Shown: positions 18,573-27,194, numbered from the stretch's first letter. The stretch is 64,000 bases of DNA from Saprospiraceae bacterium (GCA_026129545.1 JAHCHX010000002.1:558001-622000); one strand, 5' to 3'. The notes: generated by a model from the sequence alone, not told the origin. A program made the numbers and translations.

Positions 18573-19355
18573 TTATTTTCCTTGAAAATTCGCCTTTCGT
18601 TTTTCAACAAACGCTGCCGCACCCTCGCGAAAATCCTCCGTGCCGCAGCACTCGCCAAAGGCATCCACTTCTTTCCAAAAACCATCCACGCCCTCCTCGT
18701 AATAGGCGTTGACGGTCTCGATGATTTTTGAAATGGCGAATGGCGCTTTCGCCGCTATTTTCTCAATCAACTCCGTGGCTTTCGATACCTCTTCGCCAGC
18801 TGGCACGACGTAGTTTACCAAGCCAAGTTGCAGAGCCTCCGCCGCGCCGAGCATATCGGCAGTCATTAGAAGCTCTGTGGCTTTTGTCTTGCCAATGTAT
18901 TGGATGAGGCGCTGAGTGCCTCCGTAGCCGGGGATTAAGCCGAGATTGACCTCCGGCTGACCGAACTTGGCCTTTTCGCCCGCCACGCGCAAGTGGCAGG
19001 CCATTGCCAGCTCGCACCCGCCGCCGAGCGCGAAGCCGTTGACCGCCGCCACGACGGGTTTGGGGAACCGCTCGACGAGGAAAAAAATATCCTGACCTCG
19101 TTTTGCCATTTGCATGCCTTCTGGGGCGCTCAGGCTACTGAACTCGGTGATGTCTGCTCCGGCCACAAAAGCTTTTTCGCCCGCGCCAGTGACGACGACT
19201 CCTTTCAGCCCCTCAATGTCGTGCGCGGCCTCCCCGAAGAAATGTCCCAACTCAAGCATGGTCTGTGTGTTGAGGGCATTGAGCGCCTTTTCGCGGCTGA
19301 TGGTGACGAGGGCGATGCCGTTGTCGTGAGTTATTTGTAAGTTTTCGTAAACCAT
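18573..19355 (-). CDS. Enoyl-CoA hydratase/isomerase (crotonase family)
   Basis: 260 residues. The crotonase oxyanion-hole segments are FVAGADITEFSSL and NGFALGGGCELAMACHLRVA; the second half of the active site is FGQPEVNLGLIPGYGGTQRL. The Glu in GQPEVNLGL and the GGGCE Glu fit the two catalytic acids of the hydratases. Probably acts in fatty-acid or amino-acid beta-oxidation; substrate chain length cannot be told. Cytosolic. Confidence 0.93.
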   Translation of the reverse strand: MVYENLQITHDNGIALVTISREKALNALNTQTMLELGHFFGEAAHDIEGLKGVVVTGAGEKAFVAGADITEFSSLSAPEGMQMAKRGQDIFFLVERFPKPVVAAVNGFALGGGCELAMACHLRVAGEKAKFGQPEVNLGLIPGYGGTQRLIQYIGKTKATELLMTADMLGAAEALQLGLVNYVVPAGEEVSKATELIEKIAAKAPFAISKIIETVNAYYEEGVDGFWKEVDAFGECCGTEDFREGAAAFVEKRKANFQGK

Positions 19356-19388
19356 ATTTGTGTTGGCGATTTGTTGAACTGTTGATTC

Positions 19389-19461
19389 GATGATTTGGGG
19401 ATTTGTCGTGAGCTGTGGGTCAAATCACCAACTCGCCAAATCAGCAAATCCCCTAATCATC
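19389..19461. repeat. Long imperfect hairpin of repeated words
   Basis: GATGATTTGGGGATTTG at the left pairs with CAAATCCCCTAATCATC at the right (one mismatch); between them are further copies of the word CAAATC. It is the same style of spacer hairpin that recurs in the tRNA array. Confidence 0.6.
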
Positions 19462-19520
19462 ATCCACCTCAAAAGGCGGGCAAAAGTAGAGAAAAGCCGA
19501 CGGAGTGCGCACAACGAAAA

Positions 19521-19544
19521 AGGCGCCTGCGTGCAAAAGCGCCT
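19521..19544 (-). terminator. Probable terminator of the acyltransferase gene
   Basis: AGGCGC / GCGCCT stem with an A-rich left flank (a T stretch on the minus strand), 63 bp past the stop codon at 19607. Confidence 0.45.
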
Positions 19545-19606
19545 GAAAAGAATATGAAGAGGAGGCATTAAGCAGCTCCAAAAAGAACGTCAATAGAAAT
19601 CACGGT

Positions 19607-21373
19607 TCAATCCACTTTCAGCACCTCGATTTCCTCTGCTTTCCAATGCACGGCTTTTTCGAGGTGATAGTTCTCCAGGCGGTTGTGATAAAAGCACAGG
19701 ACTCGAAAGTTGGACGATACGATGTTGCCGTCTCTAGTGAAGCCAAGCGGTTTTTCGGTGTGAAACACGCCGAGGTTTTTCACGCCATCGCGCACCACAT
19801 CGGCGGCGGAGCGGTGTATTTCGGGCGCGAGGCGGATTTTGCCCTGTTGTTCCCATTCCACGAGTTTTTCCTGCATTTGCTCCACCACTTCTTCCACGGC
19901 GCGGAAGGGGAACACATAGTCGTCGGGAGGAAGGCGGAGGATGCCGAACAGGTCGAGTTTGGGGTTTTCGTGGAGCAGCATTTCAAAAACGGCGTAGGCG
20001 ACGAGATGACTGCTGAGCACCACGTTTTCGATGTGATAACGCTCCACGATGCGGTCGGCCAGAATCTTGGTGTATTCTTCCTCGCGCTGGCGGTCTTCCA
20101 CCACTTCATTTTTTGAGACAAAATAATCGCTGATGTCGAGTTCGTTGCCAAAGCGGTCGAAGCTGCGTCCCTGCCCGTCCACAAAGTTGCCCAGCACGTC
20201 CATCGGCTTGCCCACGCTGATGGTGATGTCGCTCGTGGTGGAGAAAAAGCGCCAGATGAATCGAAACCATGCTCGCACGCTGGTGCCTTCATCTTTGAGG
20301 CGCAAGTAATTCTCCTTGCCTGTCATGCGCAAGTGCTGCTCGATGAGGAAGGGTGCCTCCAATACAAAGTTGTAACAGATGACCATCGGGACGACGAAGA
20401 CTTTGCCTGCCCCTGCCCCCTCCAAAATGGGGGAGACAAAACGCCGCTCGCCCACCTCGTCGGGATTGGTGGCAAGGGTGCACAAGGCACGTTGTGCTTC
20501 CACCGCCGTGCCAAGCAACCCCATCTTCAGGTCAGTCTCCAATGCGCCGGAGCGAGAGCGGGTGCCGCCGGGGAAAAACAGGCTGTTGACCCCTCGCTGG
20601 ATGCTCAGGTTGCTCATCGCCTTGAGCGTCTCCAAATAAATCGAATTCTTTTTACGACGGTCCACCCGATAAGCGCCGAGGCGGTTCATGAAGTATGCAG
20701 CTGGGCCAAAGTTGTAGAGATTAAGCCCTGCGCCGTAGCTGAACGAGGGCAACCCCATGATTTGGTCCATGGCGTAGCCTACGAGTATGGAGTCGAGGTT
20801 GCTGCTGTGGGTGGGCACCACCACGACGGTGCCGTGTTTGAACAGCTCGCGCACTGTCTCCACGTCGCCCACCACGTTGAGGCGCTCATAGAGGTGGCGT
20901 CTGCCTCGAAATATGGCGCGGATGCTCTTGCCTACGGCGGCATTGAAAAGGCGGTTGAAAAAAGCGGTGAGAAAACGCTGCGCAAACTTGAAGGTGCTCA
21001 CCTGAAACGTGCCGACGATTTCCTCCGAATAGCGGTGAATGATTTTTTGCAAAATCTCTTCTGCCACTGCCTTGGCCTCCGGGTCGTTGCGGTCGAGCGT
21101 TTTTTTGATGAGCCGCTTGCTGATTTTGTTCCAAAATTGCCGCTCGTTGGGCGGGTCCACCTTCCATGGAGATTCCTTGATGCGGATACGCTCCTGATAT
21201 ATGGTCTTCACCAGCACGTCGGCCAAGTCTCGCTTGTGGCGGCTGGCGATGCGTCGGAAGGTGAACTCGTCAATCTCGCGTATGAACTCCGCGCGGTCTT
21301 TGCTCAGCCGATAAATCGGCCAGTCTTCCATGCGCTCGATGATGCGCGGATATATGGTTAAGTCTTTTTTCAC
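19607..21373 (-). CDS. Large PlsB/PlsC-type glycerol-phosphate acyltransferase
   Basis: 588 residues. The acyltransferase box HX4D appears as VVVPTHSSNLDSILVGYAM (about residue 195), followed by GAYRVDRRKKNSIY and FFPGGTRSRSGALE, the glycerol-phosphate binding motifs. The ~190-residue N-terminal extension and long C-terminal part make it closer to PlsB-like proteins than to short PlsC. It would acylate glycerol-3-phosphate or lysophosphatidate at the inner membrane. It stands 79 bp downstream of engB. Confidence 0.85.
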   Translation of the reverse strand: MKKDLTIYPRIIERMEDWPIYRLSKDRAEFIREIDEFTFRRIASRHKRDLADVLVKTIYQERIRIKESPWKVDPPNERQFWNKISKRLIKKTLDRNDPEAKAVAEEILQKIIHRYSEEIVGTFQVSTFKFAQRFLTAFFNRLFNAAVGKSIRAIFRGRRHLYERLNVVGDVETVRELFKHGTVVVVPTHSSNLDSILVGYAMDQIMGLPSFSYGAGLNLYNFGPAAYFMNRLGAYRVDRRKKNSIYLETLKAMSNLSIQRGVNSLFFPGGTRSRSGALETDLKMGLLGTAVEAQRALCTLATNPDEVGERRFVSPILEGAGAGKVFVVPMVICYNFVLEAPFLIEQHLRMTGKENYLRLKDEGTSVRAWFRFIWRFFSTTSDITISVGKPMDVLGNFVDGQGRSFDRFGNELDISDYFVSKNEVVEDRQREEEYTKILADRIVERYHIENVVLSSHLVAYAVFEMLLHENPKLDLFGILRLPPDDYVFPFRAVEEVVEQMQEKLVEWEQQGKIRLAPEIHRSAADVVRDGVKNLGVFHTEKPLGFTRDGNIVSSNFRVLCFYHNRLENYHLEKAVHWKAEEIEVLKVD

Positions 21374-21452
21374 GGCGTTTCTTTTGACCGTTAAAGAGGT
21401 GGTTTTATAAGGTTGATGGGGGCTGATATTGAGACCTTTGTCAATCTCTGTT

Positions 21453-22043
21453 TTATTTCCCGATATATTTTTCGATAAACTCCAACAATTCCGCCTTGCC
21501 GGTTTTCCGCTCGGCGGAAGTGATGAAATAGGGGGGCAAAGTCTCCCAAGTCTCGCTCAAGGCGGCCATGAACCGCTCAATGTTCTGCTCAAGGGTTGCC
21601 TTCCCGATGCGGTCGGTTTTGGTGAAGCAGATGGCAAAGGGGATTTGGCGCTCGCCCATTCCATTGATGAATTCAAGGTCAATTTTCGTGGGTGGAATGT
21701 TGGAATCAATCAAGACGAAGGCACAAATCAACGCCTCTCGGTGCAAAAAGTAGTCATCAATCATGCCCGACAGCTTTTTTTGCTCTGCTTTTGAGACGCG
21801 AGCATAGCCATAGCCGGGCAAATCCACCAAGTACCACGTCTGATTGATAAGAAAGAAATTGAGCAACCGGGTTTTGCCCGGTGTGCCCGACACTTTGGCC
21901 AAGCCCTTGCGCGTCAGCATATTGATGAGCGACGACTTGCCCACGTTGGAGCGTCCGATGAACGCGAACTCTGGCCTGCCGTCCTTTGGGCATTGGCTTT
22001 CTTTCGGATAACTGGCTACAAATTCTGCACTGCTGACTTCCAT
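21453..22043 (-). CDS. engB: Ribosome biogenesis GTPase EngB/YihA
   Basis: 196 residues from the ATG at 22043 (MEVSSAEFVASYP); the longer frame has no family match. GTPase motifs: GRSNVGKSSLIN (G1), SGTPGKTRLLNFF, DLPGYGYA (G3), TKTD (G4) and TSAERKTGK (G5). The family helps assemble the large ribosomal subunit. Confidence 0.95.
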   Translation of the reverse strand: MEVSSAEFVASYPKESQCPKDGRPEFAFIGRSNVGKSSLINMLTRKGLAKVSGTPGKTRLLNFFLINQTWYLVDLPGYGYARVSKAEQKKLSGMIDDYFLHREALICAFVLIDSNIPPTKIDLEFINGMGERQIPFAICFTKTDRIGKATLEQNIERFMAALSETWETLPPYFITSAERKTGKAELLEFIEKYIGK

Positions 22044-22117
22044 GAAGCGGCGAAGGTAGGGAATGATGCAGAATCGGACATGAATGAGTGCAGGCTGCCG
22101 ATGGTCGCCCAAAAAAA

Positions 22118-22149
22118 AGCCCCGCCCCCGAATACTCGGGAACGGGGCT
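22118..22149 (-). terminator. Copy 1 of a repeated terminator hairpin
   Basis: Outer stem AGCCCCG/CGGGGCT and inner stem CCCGA/TCGGG, with eight A on the left (a T run on the minus strand). It lies 86 bp past the haloperoxidase-like gene. Almost identical to the hairpins at 23660 and 24984. Confidence 0.8.
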
Positions 22150-22234
22150 GCCAGCCACCCGTACTGGTATATGTGAAGGCGCATGTTACTCTACTGCCTT
22201 CATCACACACATCCACATCATCCAGTTCGAAGGC

Positions 22235-23542
22235 TCACTTTCTGGTTGTCAGCAGATTTTTCACGTTTTCGCCTACTTTTTTCCCTTGCGTGTTGCCAAC
22301 TTCGACGGTGGCGCGATAGTGAATGCCACCGTACAATCTCGAAATCGCGGCTTCTTTGGCGGCAGCGTCGAAACTGTTGAACTTTCTGGGGGGCATGCCC
22401 AACACATCGTAGGTATGGTCGGTGAAACCGTAGTTCTGGCCAAAAACAGATTCCAGCGCATATCCCGCGGCGCCAGAAAATGAAGCATGTGCCGACGAGT
22501 ACTCTGGGTGCGGAGGAGTGACGATGAAAGTATTCCAGTCCGCATGGCCTATGTGTTTCCGGATGTAGGTGACGGGGCGGATGAGATGGTATGTGTACTT
22601 CGTTTTCCAGCAACTAATAACGGCCTCATGCATGCTGATGCCCAAGCGCAGGTAGGCATCGGCGGCTTTCATCAGGCCGGGGTTGTCTTTTTCAAACACC
22701 TGTTTCAAGATGCTGAACCAGTGGCCAAATACGGTCACATAATTCCCATTGGGCGCATCGTCCCAGAAATTGGCAATCGCTTTTTGCTCTTCCGTCAGGG
22801 ATTGGGAGATGTCGTACACCTCCTTTGCCATGTTGTAAAACGGCGTGCCGGGGTCCTTCGAGAATGATGTCGGAGCCACTGGCATCGTATTGTGGATGCT
22901 GCCCGGCAAAATAGTCCTGTTGTTGACCCAGCCCGGCATATTCGCCGGCGCCGAGGAGGTAGGCTCCCAATAGCCTTCTCCCAACGGGGTGTAAGGGATG
23001 TTGGCACCATCCGCGCCATCTTGCTTGCTCCATTCGATGACGGCTTGGGCAATCTGTTTGCCAAACTGGACAGCTGCCGCCAAGTCAGTAGCCGGGTTGA
23101 CCCCAGTGCTGTATTTGGCAAAATAAACGGCTTCCAGCGAGTCAATCCGCTGAACGTTCTCCGGCTTAGCCGAATAAAAGAACCGCAACATTTCCGCCAT
23201 GGCGGCATTGGCCGATGCAGGCCAGTAGAGCGGTTTGCCTTGTGGAGGTTCGGGCAGTTGGACTTGACCGTTCAGGCTCCCGGCGATGCTTTTGTATTGC
23301 TTGTCACCGCGCACGAGGGATTCGTACAGCGCCACGCCCGTGTAGGCAAAGTGCCGCCCAAAAGCAATGTGCGTGACACCCGATGTGTTTTTGATGACCT
23401 GCAAATGCAGGCCAATCCAATCGCGGAGCAACTCCGACTTTTGATTTTTAAAAACAGCGGGTGTTTCTGGTTCCCCTTCTTTTTCGCAAGAGAAGGCGAG
23501 GATGAGAGCCGACAATGCGGCCAAGAGAATTTGCTTTTTCAT
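22235..23542 (-). CDS. Vanadium-haloperoxidase/PAP2-like lipoprotein
   Basis: 435 residues. A lipoprotein signal ends LILAFSC. The C-terminal half has the PAP2/vanadium haloperoxidase signature: KTKYTYHLIRPVTYI (K..RP), HPEYSSAHASFSGAAG (the loop with catalytic His, SSAH in place of PSGH) and SRLYGGIHYRAT (SR...H). The family uses vanadate or phosphate for halide oxidation or phosphatase chemistry. Bacteroidota homologues are usually of unknown substrate. Outer-membrane or periplasm-facing by its signal. Confidence 0.85.
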   Translation of the reverse strand: MKKQILLAALSALILAFSCEKEGEPETPAVFKNQKSELLRDWIGLHLQVIKNTSGVTHIAFGRHFAYTGVALYESLVRGDKQYKSIAGSLNGQVQLPEPPQGKPLYWPASANAAMAEMLRFFYSAKPENVQRIDSLEAVYFAKYSTGVNPATDLAAAVQFGKQIAQAVIEWSKQDGADGANIPYTPLGEGYWEPTSSAPANMPGWVNNRTILPGSIHNTMPVAPTSFSKDPGTPFYNMAKEVYDISQSLTEEQKAIANFWDDAPNGNYVTVFGHWFSILKQVFEKDNPGLMKAADAYLRLGISMHEAVISCWKTKYTYHLIRPVTYIRKHIGHADWNTFIVTPPHPEYSSAHASFSGAAGYALESVFGQNYGFTDHTYDVLGMPPRKFNSFDAAAKEAAISRLYGGIHYRATVEVGNTQGKKVGENVKNLLTTRK

Positions 23543-23659
23543 GATTGTTCAAATTTATTTTTGTGAAAAATTGAATGAGGGACAAAGGTGTGGGCGTTCC
23601 GAAGCGGGAGGTTTTGCTGACAAGTCCAGAGGTTTGACTGTAAAGCCCAAAATGAAAAA

Positions 23660-23691
23660 AGCCCCACCCCCGAATGCTCGGGAACGGGGCT
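23660..23691 (-). terminator. Copy 2 of the repeated terminator hairpin
   Basis: AGCCCCA/CGGGGCT outer stem, CCCGA/TCGGG inner stem, A6 on the left. It lies 50 bp past the AAA/DUF4143 gene, and the DNA between gene and hairpin shares GGTGAGATTTGGCCTTCCT with copy 3. Confidence 0.8.
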
Positions 23692-23740
23692 GCTGACCTG
23701 CCCTGCGGTCGGACGAGGGTGAGATTTGGCCTTCCTGATT

Positions 23741-24904
23741 TCAAAAAAGCCCCGCCAACTCCCGGCAACTCATCACCGCCACATCCTCTGTCAATGGAAA
23801 ACCTTTTTCCACAGGGCAAACGATGACATTGCGCCGGGTCGCCAAGTCCGTTTTAGCGATGTGAAACCCCTTTCCGGGTCGCGGCGCAGTGGAGTATTTT
23901 ATTTCCAAAAGAATTTCCGGCGCCCCGCCGCGTGTGATGACGAGGTCGGCTTCCGTGCCGTCTTGTGTGCGGTAAAAAAACATTTCAGCCCAATCGGGCA
24001 GAAGCGCGGCGATTTGTTCGATAACGTAGTTTTCCCATGATGCGCCTAAGCCGGGATGCCCGCTCAAGTCGTAAAACGACTGAATGCCAAGCAGTTGGTG
24101 CAAAATGCCCGTGTCGCGGAGGTAAATTTTGGGCGTTTTCACCAAACGCTTTTTCAGGTTGGCCGAATAAGGCTGCAAACGCCGGATAAGGTAAGCCGCC
24201 TCCAAAAAATCGAGGTAGCGCCGCACCGTGACCCCCGTGATGCCCAGCGAACCCGCCAAAGCCTCCATGTTCAGCAGTTGGCTGCTCAGGTGCGCTATCA
24301 TGCGCCAGAGTTTGCCTGTCACGATGGGGTCAGCGCGAAGCCCCAGCAGCGGCAGGTCGCGTTCGAGGTAAGTGTTGATAAAATTTTTTCGCCAAAGTTG
24401 GACGGCTTCGTCGCTGGGTGCGAGCACGGCATCTGGAAAACCGCCGCGATACCAATGCGTTTGAAAATCAACAATATCAGACACTTCCTTAAAGGTAAAC
24501 GGAGCAAGTTCGTGGTAAGCGATGCGTCCGGCTAAGGACTCCGAAGCATCCCGAATCAAATCGGGCGAAGCCGAGCCAAGCAGGACAAAACGCCCTGGCT
24601 CACGGTTGCGGTCGATAATGCCGCGCAACACCGGGAACAGCGTCGGCAGTTTTTGCACCTCGTCCAAAATCACCGTGCGGTCGGCCAGTGGTTCGAGGAA
24701 AAGGCGGGGGTTGCTGAGTTTGATTAAATCATCAGGGTCTTCCAGGTCGAGGTATTGCACAGGTTTCGACAATCTGGCGGCGATGGCTTTTGCCAGCGAT
24801 GTTTTCCCAACCTGACGCGGGCCGACGATGGCTACTGCGGGGAATAAGCCCGTCAGTTTCAGGATAGTTTCTTCCGCATGGCGAGGGATGTATGTTGTCA
24901 TCAT
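23741..24904 (-). CDS. AAA (AAA_14) ATPase with DUF4143
   Basis: 387 residues. Walker A is GPRQVGKTSLAKAI and Walker B is VILDEVQKLP, followed by sensor-like LLGSASPDLI. The C-terminal half is the DUF4143 region (LYLERDLPLLGL-type start, TGVTVRRYLDFLEAAYLIRRLQPYSANLKKRLVKTPKIYLRDTGI split across the text, then a nuclease-like EADLVITRGGAPEILLEIKYS). The last segment resembles the PD-(D/E)XK-like end of these proteins. Often mobile or singleton genes; role unknown, possibly toxin- or defence-related. Confidence 0.85.
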   Translation of the reverse strand: MMTTYIPRHAEETILKLTGLFPAVAIVGPRQVGKTSLAKAIAARLSKPVQYLDLEDPDDLIKLSNPRLFLEPLADRTVILDEVQKLPTLFPVLRGIIDRNREPGRFVLLGSASPDLIRDASESLAGRIAYHELAPFTFKEVSDIVDFQTHWYRGGFPDAVLAPSDEAVQLWRKNFINTYLERDLPLLGLRADPIVTGKLWRMIAHLSSQLLNMEALAGSLGITGVTVRRYLDFLEAAYLIRRLQPYSANLKKRLVKTPKIYLRDTGILHQLLGIQSFYDLSGHPGLGASWENYVIEQIAALLPDWAEMFFYRTQDGTEADLVITRGGAPEILLEIKYSTAPRPGKGFHIAKTDLATRRNVIVCPVEKGFPLTEDVAVMSCRELAGLF

Positions 24905-24983
24905 GCCCGTTATTTTAAATTTTATCTTTGAAATAACGGGGTAAAAATAAAAAAATGAATTAGAAAAAGTTTTTTCAAGAAAA

Positions 24984-25015
24984 AGCCCCGCCCCCGAATG
25001 TTCGGGAACGGGGCT
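24984..25015 (-). terminator. Copy 3 of the repeated terminator hairpin
   Basis: AGCCCCG/CGGGGCT and CCCGA/TCGGG stems, 22 bp past the TROVE stop codon, with A-rich sequence beyond it. It would end the tRNA array-TROVE transcript. Confidence 0.8.
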
Positions 25016-25037
25016 GCCAAGGTGAGATTTGGCCTTC

Positions 25038-26501
25038 CTAATTCAATTCCACTTTTTCGATTTCACGAATCAATGCTAGCCGGTCGGTTTCGAGCAACTG
25101 CATGAGGTCGAACACTTTATCGCTGAAACCCGCGAGCGCGAACACGTTTTGCTCCGGGAATTGCATCGAGCCGTAGCCTTGCAGGTCGAACGAATACACG
25201 AACGGGTTTGCGTCGTATTTGCGGCGGTATTCCGCGAACGGGCTTGTTGGCGCGCCACCATGCATCCAGCCCTGCATGTCCGATATGATGACGATGCGGT
25301 CATACTTCCGCTTCACCGTCTCGAAGATGGCGTGGAAGTTCGTGCCCGCTGAACGCGCGTTTTTCACCAGCCGCTCCGCAATGCCCGCCATCGAATCCGC
25401 CGGATTTTCACGAACGTAGGAAGCCTCGTCGGAAAAGCGCATCAAATCTGCGTCGTTGGCTTTGAATAAAGCCGCAGCGAACAGCGAACCGATTTGCATC
25501 GGCGTGCGGTTGGCGTATTTCGTGCGCGTACTCGTCATCGAGCCGGAGTCGTCGAGCACAACGAGCGTACGGCCTGCGAAACGCGGCACGTTGTCGAGCG
25601 CCAGTTCGAGCGCCGTGTTCAGGGCGTTCAGGAGCATCCGCCGGTTGGCGGACTGCGAATCCTGAATCGCGTCGATGGCCGACAGGTACTGGAACGGCAG
25701 CACGAGCGACTGTTTGATGCGGCGACGGTCGGTCAGTTGGGCGGCGACTTCCTGCGCCAGTTCGGGGGCTTGCTCGGCGATGTTGCGCAGGTTGCGCAGC
25801 AAGGCAAGGTAGCCGAGTTTGTTGGCGCGCAGGAGTTCGGCCCAAGCCGCGCTTTTCAGTTCGGCTTTTTCTTCCGCTGTTTCGGCGACCTGTCCGGCTT
25901 GGGTCAGTTTGGCTTCCCAAGTGGACTCGGATTTCAGTTCGCCAGCGACCAATTGTTTCAAAGCCAGCGCGTTGCGCTCGTTCGGCACCGGGCGCACGAG
26001 GTTCACCAGGTCCACGAGTTTCACGGCTTTTTGCTCGCCGCGATATTTTGCCAACTGGTAGCCGTCGAAGCGGGCGAATGCCGAGGCGAAGCCTTTTTTC
26101 ATGGCGTTTGGCAGCGTTTTTCCACCCTTGCCGAAGTAGTAGGCCGCGATTTCGAGCATGTCGTCGGGACGGCGCACGATGCGGTCGTAGAAGTTTTTGC
26201 TCCAAACCTGCCCCGACGCATGAGCGGCGAGTTCTGCCGCCAAAACGTGGGTGATGGAGCGCATCCCGTACTCGTTGCGGGCAAACACGGCTGCTTTGGC
26301 CGCGAACTGCACATCCACTTGCGGCAGCAATTTCACGATGTCGTCGAACGTGCCTTTGGCCGAACGATAGAACTGGTCTTGCGCGAACGAGGTCAGCAGG
26401 ATGGACACGAGTTGCATCTGCGGCGTTTGCGTGTAGGCTTGTCCGCCCGCAAGGTTGACCGTACGGTTTTGTTTCTGTTTCAGAAAGTTGAACAGTGCCA
26501 T
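25038..26501 (-). CDS. TROVE-domain protein (Ro60/Rsr homologue)
   Basis: 487 residues using the ATG at 26501 (MALFNFLKQKQNRTVNLAGG). The N-terminal ~320 residues are the TROVE HEAT-like ring (FAAKAAVFARNEYGMRSITHVLAAELA, GYLALLRNLRNIAEQ). The C-terminal part is a vWA domain with an intact MIDAS (DDSGSM) and VIISDMQGW. Ro60 rings bind misfolded RNAs in the cavity and tRNA-like Y RNAs on the outside. The start codon lies 43 nt downstream of the last gene of a 21-member tRNA-like array on the same strand, so the mRNA is probably the 3' end of the array transcript. No RtcB, cyclase or PNPase gene is adjacent. Confidence 0.95.
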   Translation of the reverse strand: MALFNFLKQKQNRTVNLAGGQAYTQTPQMQLVSILLTSFAQDQFYRSAKGTFDDIVKLLPQVDVQFAAKAAVFARNEYGMRSITHVLAAELAAHASGQVWSKNFYDRIVRRPDDMLEIAAYYFGKGGKTLPNAMKKGFASAFARFDGYQLAKYRGEQKAVKLVDLVNLVRPVPNERNALALKQLVAGELKSESTWEAKLTQAGQVAETAEEKAELKSAAWAELLRANKLGYLALLRNLRNIAEQAPELAQEVAAQLTDRRRIKQSLVLPFQYLSAIDAIQDSQSANRRMLLNALNTALELALDNVPRFAGRTLVVLDDSGSMTSTRTKYANRTPMQIGSLFAAALFKANDADLMRFSDEASYVRENPADSMAGIAERLVKNARSAGTNFHAIFETVKRKYDRIVIISDMQGWMHGGAPTSPFAEYRRKYDANPFVYSFDLQGYGSMQFPEQNVFALAGFSDKVFDLMQLLETDRLALIREIEKVELN

Positions 26502-26544
26502 TTTTGGGAAATTTGAAATTGAGAAATTGGAAAACAAGGGGTTG

Positions 26545-26617
26545 AAGCCCGGAAAGGAATCGAACCTTCATCTTCGGAGTCAAATTCCGAAATCTTGAGC
26601 CGTTAGACGACCAGGCC
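26545..26617 (-). tRNA. tRNA-Gln(TTG)
   Basis: 73 nt. Acceptor GGCCTGG/CCGGGCT pairs fully (two G-U), D stem GTCT/AGAT, anticodon loop ATTTGAC, T arm GAAGG-TTCGATT-CCTTT. No encoded CCA. Nearest array member to the TROVE gene. Confidence 0.88.
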
Positions 26618-26665
26618 GGGTTTGGAGATTGGTTACTGGTTACTCGTGATTGGTTATTGGTTTTC
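26618..26665. repeat. Word-repeat spacer
   Basis: Repeats of ATTGGTTACTGG / GATTGGTTATTGG in tandem, without coding sense. One of several word-repeat spacers between array members. Confidence 0.5.
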
Positions 26666-26709
26666 AGAAGTTTAAAAAAGCAGGGAAAAAGCGGAAGGAG
26701 TGTTTTTAG

Positions 26710-26783
26710 CATTCTATCCATTGAACTATTGCGCCAAAGACGCAAGCAGGATTCGAACCTGCATCGCTCGGTTAACAGCCGAA
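26710..26783 (-). tRNA. Circularly permuted tRNA-Asn(GTT)
   Basis: In transcription order the 3' half comes first (26783-26738: TTCGG-CTGTTAA-CCGAG, CGAT, GCAGG-TTCGAAT-CCTGC, TTGCGTC, T). Two T follow, then the 5' half (26735-26710: GGCGCAA, TA, GTTC-AATGGATA-GAAT, G). GGCGCAA pairs with TTGCGTC over all seven positions (one G-U). Joined through position 26, the halves make a regular 72-nt tRNA-Asn; read in normal order there is no partner for either acceptor strand. Flanks GGAGT and ACTCC are complementary outside the break. Confidence 0.8.
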
Positions 26784-26813
26784 GCAACTCCAGTCCTCAC
26801 CACTGCTTTTTTG

Positions 26814-26887
26814 TACTCCCGACGAGTCTCGAACTCGTAATCTCCACGTTGAAAGCGTGGTGGCTTGGCCGGTTCGCCTACAGGAGC
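26814..26887 (-). tRNA. tRNA-Glu(TTC)
   Basis: 74 nt. Acceptor GCTCCTG/CGGGAGT, D stem GGC/GCC, anticodon arm CCACG-CTTTCAA-CGTGG, T arm ACGAG-TTCGAGA-CTCGT, discriminator A. Confidence 0.9.
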
Positions 26888-26890
26888 AAA

Positions 26891-26962
26891 TTGAGGGTCA
26901 TTAGGGGTAATTAAAAAGGTCATTTTTAGATTTTAATGACTCCAATGACCTTAATGACTCTT
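26891..26962. repeat. Spacer hairpin of AGGGTCATT/AATGACC words
   Basis: GGGTCATTA and GGTCATT on the left, AATGACTCC, AATGACC and AATGACTC on the right: an imperfect hairpin built of repeated words. Confidence 0.6.
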
Positions 26963-26969
26963 GTTTCTG

Positions 26970-27044
26970 TGGATAAGGCAGGCCTCGAACCTGCATCCTC
27001 CTGTGTATCGGACAGGCGCTTGCACCAAATTCAGCTACTTATCC
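26970..27044 (-). tRNA. tRNA-Ile(GAT) with C33
   Basis: 75 nt. Perfect acceptor GGATAAG/CTTATCC, D stem GCT/AGC, anticodon arm CCTGT-CCGATAC-ACAGG, T arm GCAGG-TTCGAGG-CCTGC. Position 33 is C instead of the almost universal T, which would disturb the U-turn. Confidence 0.8.
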
Positions 27045-27094
27045 TTTCATTAAACAAACGGACAAAGCCGGGAGGCGTACGGAACGGCCGTGAG

Positions 27095-27167
27095 GCCGCT
27101 TGGCCGGAGTCGAACCGGCAACATCCTGATTTCAGTCAAGAACTCTACCATTGAGTTACGAAGTAAC
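27095..27167 (-). tRNA. Degenerate tRNA-Phe-like (GAA)
   Basis: D arm ACTC-AATGGTA-GAGT and T arm GCCGG-TTCGACT-CCGGC are good. The acceptor (GTTACTTCG against CAAGCGGC) needs a bulged C and one mismatch, and the anticodon arm TCTTGA-CTGAAA-TCAGGA leaves a 6- or 8-nt loop. A normal tRNA-Phe is also in the array. Confidence 0.55.
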
Positions 27168-27194
27168 GCCTGTTCCTCAGTATCGTTTGTTTGG

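Noticed and set aside
16000..19000. CRISPR array near cas6
   Set aside because: No repeated 25-40-bp units with regular spacers were seen on either side.
25408..26787. 459-residue minus-strand open frame over the TROVE gene
   Set aside because: Out-of-frame Arg-rich reading of the TROVE gene that also crosses two tRNA genes.
27095..27167. Phe-like tRNA as a third permuted gene
   Set aside because: Its D arm and a weak 5' acceptor are in normal order, and no CCGCTTG-type 5' half lies downstream. A bulged acceptor explains it better.
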